Assembly (NCBI GenBank): GCA_003560935.1
Contig: PWJF01000414.1
Location: forward strand, 1-6,550
DNA: 6,550 bases
From: Ignavibacteriales bacterium
GTDB taxonomy: Bacteria; Bacteroidota; Ignavibacteria; T3Sed10-11
Direction of reading: 5' to 3'
Shown: in pieces, positions 1 through 6,195 of the stretch
How positions within the stretch are numbered: position 1 is the first letter of the stretch
Layout: each line of letters begins with the position of its first letter
Made by a program: the position numbers and the translations under genes
Notes under the pieces: model-generated
Database searches by the model: none
What the model was told of the DNA's origin: nothing
What the model saw: the letters and a program-made list of their open reading frames with translations, nothing else

Positions 1-512
1 AGGGATTATTTTTAAATCCTGAACTACAAGGATTTACACCTGAAGAACCGAAATTGCAGCCGGTTTTAGAGAAATCTCAAGAATTAAATATACCAGTTAT
101 GGTTCATACGGGAATGACGTGGGCACCAAACACAACATTGGGACCGAATCATCCTTTAAGATGGGAATATATTGTACAAAAATTCCAGGGATTAAATATA
201 GTACTTTCGAAATTCGGCTGGCCCTGGGTGTGGGATGCAGTTGCACTTGCAATGAAATATCCGAATGTCTACCTTGATTTATCTGCACACTACTACGATA
301 GTCCAACCGAATTTTTCCGTACTACCTATTCTGAGCAAATCCCGATCACCCTTATTGACCGAAGCCTGAATTCAAAAATTCTTTTTGGTTCTAACTACCC
401 GCGGGTTGAAATTAAAAATATGGTTCGGGCATTCAATCGGTTATCACTTAGTTCAAGTTCTAAAGAAAAAATCGGTTTCCGGAACGCATTGCGTTTGCTC
501 GATATGGAATAA
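1..512 (+). CDS. Amidohydrolase-2 family protein, C-terminal part (5' end outside window)
   Basis: The reading frame is open from base 3 to the TAA at 510-512, so the left edge cuts the gene and 169 residues remain. A TTG at 54 is internal and is not a credible start, because the frame and family similarity continue upstream of it (GLFLNPELQGF, matching the family pattern G-x-K-L-H-P). Seen further on: a strand ending in VHTG (His at residue 35 of the visible part, the usual metal-ligand position), a segment PNVYLDLS, and ILFGSNYP near the C-terminus, followed by an NALRLL helix. This order is typical of the ACMSD-like/amidohydrolase-2 TIM barrel, whose members hydrolyse or decarboxylate small substrates in the cytoplasm. 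Oddities: the usual strand-6 His (a 'HxG' motif) reads SKFG, and the usual Asp of 'GSDYP' is Asn. The protein may be a divergent subfamily or lack the usual metal chemistry. The family call is firm; the substrate is unknown. yjbQ follows after 39 bases. Confidence 0.82.
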   Translation, partial: GLFLNPELQGFTPEEPKLQPVLEKSQELNIPVMVHTGMTWAPNTTLGPNHPLRWEYIVQKFQGLNIVLSKFGWPWVWDAVALAMKYPNVYLDLSAHYYDSPTEFFRTTYSEQIPITLIDRSLNSKILFGSNYPRVEIKNMVRAFNRLSLSSSSKEKIGFRNALRLLDME

Positions 513-551
513 TTACATTCATCAATTATTATTGAATGCAGGTTTTCAATC

Positions 552-983
552 ATGATAGTAAAATTGGAAAAGTTTTTTGTACAAAGTAAAAAAGAAGTTG
601 AGGCGATTAATGTCACTCACATAGTAGAAAAATTTGTGAAAGATTCGGCGGTGAAGAACGGAGTAGTCAATGTTTTTAATCACCATACATCGGCAGGATT
701 GCTGGTAACCGAAGGGTTGGAATGTTTGGAAGAAGATATTGGAGCGTTTTTAGATCGTCTCGTACCGGAAGAAGAAAACTATTTACATCGTCGTTATCTT
801 GATTTTGACGGAAGAGTAGGATTTAATGCCCAGATGCATTTGAAGAGCGTCCTAATTGGATATACCACATCATTTCCTATTAGCGATGGAAAAATAGTAA
901 AGGGTTCACGTCAGACTATCTATTTTATGGAGTTCGACGGACCGCTCGAAAGAACAATGACCGTGCAGGTAATGGGTAAGTGA
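552..983 (+). CDS. yjbQ: YjbQ/UPF0047 family protein (secondary thiamine-phosphate synthase type)
   Basis: The 143-residue length is normal for this small single-domain cytoplasmic family. Hallmarks in order: HHTSAG (residues 44-49), an acidic stretch leading to LVPEEE and His79, NAQMHLKS (residues 92-99, with the conserved Asn and His of the family's N-x-x-x-H site), the SFPISDGKI turn, GSRQ (118-121) and EFDGP (127-131) near the end. Family members form compact trimers. Some have been given a weak thiamine-phosphate synthase activity because they complement thiE mutants, but the physiological role remains unsettled. Differences from the common form are GSRQ in place of the usual GTWQ, and TEGLE where many members have an NE-N motif after the HTS segment. 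The ATG start is favoured because the protein begins right at the first family strand. A weak purine-rich site (GCAGG, 538-542) lies upstream. The gene may be co-transcribed with the amidohydrolase. No other thiamine gene is visible. Confidence 0.88.
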   Translation: MIVKLEKFFVQSKKEVEAINVTHIVEKFVKDSAVKNGVVNVFNHHTSAGLLVTEGLECLEEDIGAFLDRLVPEEENYLHRRYLDFDGRVGFNAQMHLKSVLIGYTTSFPISDGKIVKGSRQTIYFMEFDGPLERTMTVQVMGK

Positions 984-1088
984 GTAATATAACGAAATTA
1001 TACACCTAGGAGAATAAGATTACTGATTATGATTTTTATTAAAGTTTGTAGAAAAGTTAAAATCGAGTAAATCTTAAGGATGGCAAGG

Positions 1089-1117
1089 TTTTAAAGGTTT
1101 GGAGTTTAATATATGAT
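1089..1117 (+). promoter_or_regulatory. Possible sigma70-type promoter for the envelope operon
   Basis: TATGAT at 1112-1117 matches the -10 consensus at 5 of 6 positions. At 17 bases spacing the -35 position is TTTTAA (1089-1094), a poor match. An alternative is TACAAT at 1153-1158, also 5 of 6, with TAGACA (1133-1138) upstream at a spacing of only 14 bases, which is too short. In AT-rich DNA such matches arise by chance, so only the location in the long gap supports the call. Confidence 0.2.
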
Positions 1118-1180
1118 ATGGATTCATTTATTTAGACAACTTATGAAAACCATACAATTAATCAAATAATCAAGACTAAT

Positions 1181-1188
1181 AAGGAGGT
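1181..1188 (+). promoter_or_regulatory. Strong ribosome binding site of the TonB-dependent receptor gene
   Basis: AAGGAGGT is a near-perfect anti-Shine-Dalgarno complement, and its GGAGG core ends 5 bases before the ATG at 1193. The frame upstream of that ATG has no ATG, GTG or TTG before the in-frame stop at 1133-1135, so this site fixes the start. Confidence 0.85.
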
Positions 1189-1192
1189 AATT

Positions 1193-4174
1193 ATGTGCCT
1201 TTCATTTTTACGTTTAATGGGGGCAGTCAGTCTGTTGATAGCATTATTCTTCTCATCAATGTATGGACAAGTTGCAGGCCAAATCGCAGGAAAGATTGTT
1301 GATGAGCAAACAGGAGAGCCCTTGCCAGGTGCAAGTATTATGGTTGAAGGAACAACCTGGGGAGCAGCTACAAATCATGAGGGTGAGTTCAGGATCCTGA
1401 ACATCCCGCCTGGTACCTATAGTCTTAATATAACATTTGTCGGTTATGAGTCTCTTGTTGTTACAGATGTTGAGGTGTTCGTTGATCGTACTGCGAGGGT
1501 AGATGTAGAATTAAGTGAGGGATTCGTGGAACTTGGTGAAATAACGGTAGTGGCGCGACGGGAGGGAATTCGGCGTGATGTATCGCAAACACAAACGTCG
1601 CTACGACCGGCTGAAATTATGTCAGTTCCCGTTTCGAGCTCGGAACAATTATGGGCACTTCAACCGGGATTTGAATTTCAGGGCGCATATGATGCAACGG
1701 TTGGAAGTCCGGCAACATTCCGGGGAGTCGGTGTGCAGGTTCGGGGTGGAGATATTTCCGATACCGATATGACTATCGATGGGCACTCTCTGCGCGACCG
1801 GCACGTACATGCGCCCAATCTACGAATTAATTTGAGTTCAGTCCAGGAAGCACAGCTTACCACCGGAGGATTTACCGCAGAACAGGGTGGTATTCGATCG
1901 GGATTGATTAATGTGGTAACCAAGGAAGGACATCGAGACCGTTATAATTTATTTCTTGATGTGCAGTATACTCCACCGCAACAAAAGCATTTTGGTCCAT
2001 CAATCCATGATCCCAATAATGCCGAATGGCAAATCTTTACCGGTGAACATGCTATGCAAGGGATTACTCAGGATATGGTCGATCACGTCAGTTATGCACG
2101 TACATGGATGGGATGGGAAGAGTTTGCCAAAGATCGACCCCATTCTGCTGAACACTATATGGAAAAGTGGAAGTGGCAGCACCGGCCGTTTGATTATGCA
2201 CATCAACCCGACCATAGAATCGAGGCAACTTTATCAGGTCCTCTGCCGGGAGGTTTACTCAATAGCAGTGCAGTCATATCCTATAGTGATATTAAGCGGT
2301 GGTTTCCGTTTCCAATCGGAGAGAGAAAACATTACAGGGATCAAAATGTTATGGGACGTATAACTATGCGACCAATGGATGATGTACGTGTTTCAGTTGT
2401 AGGGCAATATACTTCCATTCTGTCGAATCAAACACATCATAATCAATTCGGTCGTTCATTTTATACGGGAGATCATGCATATCAGATGCCTCCGGTTACT
2501 GCATTTCAAAGCATATACGACCAGGGAACGTATATTCCAGTTGATTATAATCACTTTTTAGTAGGTGTAACGATAAATCATTTGCTTAGTTCCAACACAT
2601 ATCATGAATTCAGAGTTTCATATCGTGCATCACATCGCGAAGCTCTTCCGATGCGGGAAACTGATCATACCCCTATTCACTATATTTATGATTCACAAAC
2701 CGGTGAAGATATCGGTTACAGTGAACTTCCACACGGATTCTGGATTCAATTTACAATGGATGATCCGGGGGTTCATAATATATCCGGTCGTGGTCGATGG
2801 TGGGACGATAGCCGTTATAATGAATGGGAATTTGGTTATATCATTACAAGCCAAATCGGTAGTTACAATATGATGCGAGCGGGTGCCAAGATCATGATTC
2901 CCGAACACGATTACTGGAGATTTTACGGAACGTTGCCACCACACGTTGATCAGGATTACCGATATTATCAACACGAGGAATCTCCATTACAAATGGAAGC
3001 ATTTTTACAAAATAAAATAGAATATGAAGGTCTGGTAGCTAATATCGGCGTACGACTCGATTATTTCGATCCCAGGACAAATTGGTTTGATTTTTCGGAT
3101 CCGTTTGATTCTCAGTTTAATCCACGTACCTGGCCTGGTGATAGTTTCTATGGTACATTAGATTGGAGAACTATCGATGTTGATCCAAAGATCTACATTA
3201 GTCCTCGTTTGGGTGTTTCCCATCCCATCAGTGATCAATCAAAAGTATTTTTCAATTATGGTCATTTCTATCAGACACCCGATTTCTTTTATCTTTACCG
3301 GGTACAAGTTGGTCACGATAGGAATTCTTTGTTGTTCGGCAACCCTGATCTTGAAATGGAGAAGACGGTAACCTATGAAGCGGGTTATGAGTTCAGTTTT
3401 GTAGATCTGTTTGATGTGCAGGTTAGCGGTTACTATCGCGATAACACCAATCAGGTGTCTCAAATAACCACAGAAAGTTATTACGCGGATGCAGACTATA
3501 TTTCATTCCAGAATACAAATTACAGTGATGTGCGTGGATTGGAGTTACGCTTGAGTCGGGCGGCAGGGCCATGGATTACAGGTTGGATTGCATATCACTA
3601 CATGATCTATAATGAAGGATTTACAGGCTTTGAGTTCAATTTCGAGGATCCTATAAAACAACGTGACGCAGATTATACAGCAGAAGAGACACGTCCATAT
3701 CCGAGACCAAGTTTCCGGGGGAATATTAATATAATAACTCCACATGATTTCGGACCAGAAATATTTGGACAATATATATTAGCTGATTGGCGATTGAATT
3801 TCCTATATCGTTGGACTTCTGGGGGTCGTATAACGTGGAACCCAGGTAATATTCCCGGTATCGTAAATAATGTCCCCGTACGTGCGTTTGAGATTACGAA
3901 TCTTACGCTTGAAAAAAGTGTGTCGTTGTTCGATACTGATATGATGATATATATGCAGGTTGATAATGTATTTAATCGGAAAACATTGAATCCCGATGCG
4001 ATCACATTCGGAGGTAATTTATCCAATTATGTAGAATCTCTCGATATCGATGGTGGGGATAAATACGGTGATTATCCAAAACCCGGCAAAGAATATATTC
4101 AGGTTCAATGGTGGGATTGGGCACGGTTTATTAATCCTCGTATATGGCATTTAGGAATACGTTTGAACATTTAA
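1193..4174 (+). CDS. TonB-dependent outer-membrane receptor with N-terminal carboxypeptidase-regulatory-like domain (SusC-like)
   Basis: The protein has 993 residues. A signal peptide covers about residues 1-25 (Arg7, then a hydrophobic core and SSMYGQ). Residues about 29-108 form a CarboxypepD_reg-like beta-sandwich: GKIVDEQTGEPLPGASI, then GEFRILNIPPGTYSL and the FVGYE turn. EITVVARR (about 116-123) is a TonB-box-like stretch at the junction. The plug domain spans about 125-245 and shows VQVRGGD, a TIDG turn, and GGFTAEQGGIRSGLINVVTKEG-type features. The remaining ~750 residues are rich in alternating aromatic strands, as in a 22-strand barrel, and the last strand ends RIWHLGIRLNI, finishing in Ile rather than the more usual Phe or Trp. 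Such receptors import large or scarce ligands using TonB-ExbBD energy; the ligand here is unknown. Residues about 265-340, just after the plug, form an unusual His- and Trp-rich insert. The secreted-protein gene follows 21 bases later. No SusD homologue is visible, so the classical Sus pairing is not supported. Confidence 0.93.
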   Translation: MCLSFLRLMGAVSLLIALFFSSMYGQVAGQIAGKIVDEQTGEPLPGASIMVEGTTWGAATNHEGEFRILNIPPGTYSLNITFVGYESLVVTDVEVFVDRTARVDVELSEGFVELGEITVVARREGIRRDVSQTQTSLRPAEIMSVPVSSSEQLWALQPGFEFQGAYDATVGSPATFRGVGVQVRGGDISDTDMTIDGHSLRDRHVHAPNLRINLSSVQEAQLTTGGFTAEQGGIRSGLINVVTKEGHRDRYNLFLDVQYTPPQQKHFGPSIHDPNNAEWQIFTGEHAMQGITQDMVDHVSYARTWMGWEEFAKDRPHSAEHYMEKWKWQHRPFDYAHQPDHRIEATLSGPLPGGLLNSSAVISYSDIKRWFPFPIGERKHYRDQNVMGRITMRPMDDVRVSVVGQYTSILSNQTHHNQFGRSFYTGDHAYQMPPVTAFQSIYDQGTYIPVDYNHFLVGVTINHLLSSNTYHEFRVSYRASHREALPMRETDHTPIHYIYDSQTGEDIGYSELPHGFWIQFTMDDPGVHNISGRGRWWDDSRYNEWEFGYIITSQIGSYNMMRAGAKIMIPEHDYWRFYGTLPPHVDQDYRYYQHEESPLQMEAFLQNKIEYEGLVANIGVRLDYFDPRTNWFDFSDPFDSQFNPRTWPGDSFYGTLDWRTIDVDPKIYISPRLGVSHPISDQSKVFFNYGHFYQTPDFFYLYRVQVGHDRNSLLFGNPDLEMEKTVTYEAGYEFSFVDLFDVQVSGYYRDNTNQVSQITTESYYADADYISFQNTNYSDVRGLELRLSRAAGPWITGWIAYHYMIYNEGFTGFEFNFEDPIKQRDADYTAEETRPYPRPSFRGNINIITPHDFGPEIFGQYILADWRLNFLYRWTSGGRITWNPGNIPGIVNNVPVRAFEITNLTLEKSVSLFDTDMMIYMQVDNVFNRKTLNPDAITFGGNLSNYVESLDIDGGDKYGDYPKPGKEYIQVQWWDWARFINPRIWHLGIRLNI

Positions 4175-4183
4175 ATCTGATTT

Positions 4184-4188
4184 GGAGG
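4184..4188 (+). promoter_or_regulatory. Ribosome binding site of the 660-residue secreted protein gene
   Basis: GGAGG lies 7 bases before the ATG at 4196, in a 21-base gap after the receptor stop codon. It supports both this start and independent translation initiation within one transcript. Confidence 0.8.
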
Positions 4189-4195
4189 TTTTATT

Positions 4196-6178
4196 ATGAA
4201 AACATTAATAACAAAACACAGCATGATTACTGTCTGTATCTTGTGTGCGCTGCTCGCTGGTGCTGCTCTTGTTGTAGAAGCACAAGAGTTTCGTACACAT
4301 CAGGTCGGTAATATTCGCACGATGATGTTTGACAATGATTGGGGGCACTATGAAACTTACGGTGAGTTGTTTGAATGGCCTGCTCTTGAAAGATTCAGGA
4401 CTCACGGATTTTCGGCACTTACTTGGATAACGCTGGATAACTTTACGGATCAGCATGGTGATACTCATTTCCGTGTTGCATACGGGGGGCAGGAAGATCC
4501 GCATCATATTCCCATCCCCGGTACTTTCCGGCATATTGTTAGGCATGAACCGCCGGAAGTAATAGTGGATGACCTTCCTCAAGGTGGACCTTTTCGAGGT
4601 GAAGTTGACCCCAATCTTATTGCCGATGAGATGATAGAGACTCAATATGTCCACAACGGTCGACCGAAGGATTTTCCAGCTGATAATCCCGGTGGTGGCC
4701 CGGGTATATGGGTGACGAAAAGAACATATACTTTTAATAATCCACAATATGCTGATTTTATAATATTTGAGTACATTTATGAAGTAACAAGAAAAACACA
4801 TTACGATCTTGATGAGCCTGATATCCCTGAACAGACATTGGAAAATGTACATTTTGGATATAATTTTGGCTTTCAGGTAACAGAAGCAGGTATGCGTGCT
4901 TATGGGATAGGTGGTGGTGATACGAATGTATGGGGCGATTATATGAACGTTCCTGCTATTATAAGTAACAGAGATTCCTTAACATTTACATATGTTAGAA
5001 ATGCATCGAACCCGAGGGTTGGTGAATACGATAGTTTTGGAGACCCCTCACCGAGCGGTTTTGTTGTTGGTCCTCCTGGAAGATTTCTATCAGAAAGCTT
5101 TGTTGGCTTTGGTCCACTTCATGTCGATGTGAGTGTAGCTGATCAGAGTAACGACCCAAACCAGCCACGAACTATCGATAGATTATCGAGGCGTGATATT
5201 TGGTTCGGTGATGCTTATGTTCCATACGATGCCGTAGCAAGTGGTGAACGAGAGAGAGGCGTTCATATTACAGATCCGGGTGCTGACCCTCTTGATGAAG
5301 ATAACTCACCGAATATGGAATTCCAAGGATATGGACCATATACATTGCAGCAAGGTGATCAAGTGCGCATCGTATTTGCACTTGTTTTTGGGGGGATATC
5401 TCAGGAGAAGACTATCGAATATGGTCAAAAATGGTTGAATGGCGAGATCTCGGATGCTGAAAAAAACGATATCCTTATGACCGGTCTCGATTCGCTGGCA
5501 CAGAACATCGACCGGGCTGGATTTGTGTGGGAACAGGGATTGAATGTACCGAGTGCTCCACCGTCGCCGAATTTAACCGTAAGCAGTGGTCCGGATATGA
5601 CAATACTCGAATGGGAAGATATTACGCAGAGAGATTTCCAGGGTGCATTGGATCACTATAGAGTGTATCGTGCGACGGGTGATTTCTTTGCACAATATAG
5701 CTTGATCTATAGCGGTACAGAAACGTATTTCGAGGATAATAATGTTAGCCGGGGTGTCCCATATTATTATTATGTGACCGCAGTAAACACCGATGGTCTC
5801 GAAAGCTCGAGGTCACAAAACAGAACTCTCACTTCGGTAACGTCGTTCGAGCCAGGCATGCCGACGACTGCCAACGTCCGCGTTGTGCCGAATCCGTACA
5901 ATATTACGGCCGGTGCGTTGAATTTCGGAGAAGAACGTGACCGCATATTGTTTGTCAATCTCCCCCCCATAGCACGATTGAGGATATTTACGGAGAGCGG
6001 CGAACTTGTACGAACTATAAATCACGACAATTTGACCGCTGATTATGCATGGGATCAAATTACGGATTACAATCAGCTTGTGTCCACCGGTGTATATGTA
6101 CTTGTCGTAGACAAAGCACGGGATCTGGATGGCAATCCGCTTCGTGATGCGATCGAAAAATTTGTTATCATACGATAA
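4196..6178 (+). CDS. Secreted protein with fibronectin type III domain and C-terminal FlgD-like/sorting-like domain
   Basis: The protein has 660 residues. A signal peptide runs from MKTLITKHS through a hydrophobic core to VVEA, with cleavage likely after Ala29 (before QEF). There is no lipobox Cys at the cleavage point, so it is not an obvious lipoprotein. Residues about 30-445 are rich in beta-type, Gly/Pro/Asp/aromatic sequence; I cannot assign them to a named family, though the opening 'VGNIRT...' followed by a WP motif recalls long exported proteins of KSB1/Calditrichota-type genomes. Residues about 451-545 look like a fibronectin type III domain: PPSPNL, ILEWED, HYRVYRA, then VPYYYYVTAVN and DGLES. 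Residues about 560-660 begin with VRVVPNPYN and contain LRIFTESGELVRT, a WD, STGVYVLVV and a final KFVIIR. This is the layout of FlgD-like Ig domains and of many type IX secretion sorting domains. The gene lies between a TonB receptor and a PorV-like gene, so it is probably a surface-exposed or periplasmic partner of one or both. The architecture is firm; the function is unknown. Confidence 0.85.
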   Translation: MKTLITKHSMITVCILCALLAGAALVVEAQEFRTHQVGNIRTMMFDNDWGHYETYGELFEWPALERFRTHGFSALTWITLDNFTDQHGDTHFRVAYGGQEDPHHIPIPGTFRHIVRHEPPEVIVDDLPQGGPFRGEVDPNLIADEMIETQYVHNGRPKDFPADNPGGGPGIWVTKRTYTFNNPQYADFIIFEYIYEVTRKTHYDLDEPDIPEQTLENVHFGYNFGFQVTEAGMRAYGIGGGDTNVWGDYMNVPAIISNRDSLTFTYVRNASNPRVGEYDSFGDPSPSGFVVGPPGRFLSESFVGFGPLHVDVSVADQSNDPNQPRTIDRLSRRDIWFGDAYVPYDAVASGERERGVHITDPGADPLDEDNSPNMEFQGYGPYTLQQGDQVRIVFALVFGGISQEKTIEYGQKWLNGEISDAEKNDILMTGLDSLAQNIDRAGFVWEQGLNVPSAPPSPNLTVSSGPDMTILEWEDITQRDFQGALDHYRVYRATGDFFAQYSLIYSGTETYFEDNNVSRGVPYYYYVTAVNTDGLESSRSQNRTLTSVTSFEPGMPTTANVRVVPNPYNITAGALNFGEERDRILFVNLPPIARLRIFTESGELVRTINHDNLTADYAWDQITDYNQLVSTGVYVLVVDKARDLDGNPLRDAIEKFVIIR

Positions 6179-6184
6179 TCTTTC

Positions 6185-6190
6185 AGGAGG
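6185..6190 (+). promoter_or_regulatory. Ribosome binding site of the PorV-like gene
   Basis: AGGAGG ends 5 bases before the ATG at 6196 and sits in the 17-base gap after the preceding stop codon. It fixes the start of the truncated last gene, which directly begins a signal peptide. Confidence 0.8.
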
Positions 6191-6195
6191 TTACA

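Larger units (their letters stand above)
984..1192. other. AT-rich intergenic gap between yjbQ and the TonB-receptor operon
   Basis: These 209 bases hold no credible gene. There is no GC-rich hairpin followed by a T-run, so no intrinsic terminator for yjbQ is evident; the only early inverted repeat is a 5-base TATAA/TTATA stem at 988-1002. The stretch contains -10-like hexamers (TATGAT at 1112-1117, TACAAT at 1153-1158) and ends in a strong Shine-Dalgarno site. It is by far the longest gap in the window and separates two cytoplasmic enzyme genes from the envelope-protein cluster, so it is the natural place for the promoter and any control of that cluster. I find no Bacteroidetes-type TAnnTTTG -7 box in it. 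Confidence 0.6.

Noticed and set aside
516..538. AT-rich inverted repeat CATTCA/TGAATG between the amidohydrolase and yjbQ genes
   Set aside because: The stem is weak and has no following T-run, so it does not look like a terminator. It is probably too unstable to be a regulatory hairpin.
988..1002. Inverted repeat TATAA/TTATA just after yjbQ
   Set aside because: The stem is only 5 A-T pairs with no T-tract behind it, so it is not a credible intrinsic terminator.
1143..1169. An eight-codon frame (MKTIQLIK) just before the receptor, resembling the MKTLITK start of the secreted protein
   Set aside because: It is short and has no good ribosome binding site. The real receptor start at 1193 has an excellent one. 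The resemblance is likely to be chance in AT-rich DNA.
1956..2363. A 135-codon + strand open frame inside the receptor gene
   Set aside because: It is an out-of-frame shadow of the receptor; no ribosome binding site or recognisable motif supports it.
3673..4026. A 117-codon - strand open frame opposite the receptor C-terminus
   Set aside because: It has no recognisable motif and is fully antisense to well-supported barrel sequence.
4205..4852. A 215-codon open frame on the - strand, antisense to the secreted-protein gene
   Set aside because: Its translation has no family-like pattern, and it lies entirely opposite a gene with a clear signal peptide and ribosome binding site. It is best explained as a shadow.
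5962..5968. A run of seven C in the secreted-protein gene (also G-runs of six at 4484-4489 and 5390-5395), considered as frameshift or phase-variation sites
   Set aside because: The frame is intact and family-like on both sides of each run. The runs are short for contingency loci and encode ordinary Leu-Pro-Pro and Gly-Gly residues.
1193..6178. A classical SusC/SusD polysaccharide utilisation locus
   Set aside because: The protein after the receptor has no lipobox Cys and no SusD-like helical repeats. It has FN3 and FlgD-like domains, and no glycoside hydrolase is present in the window.
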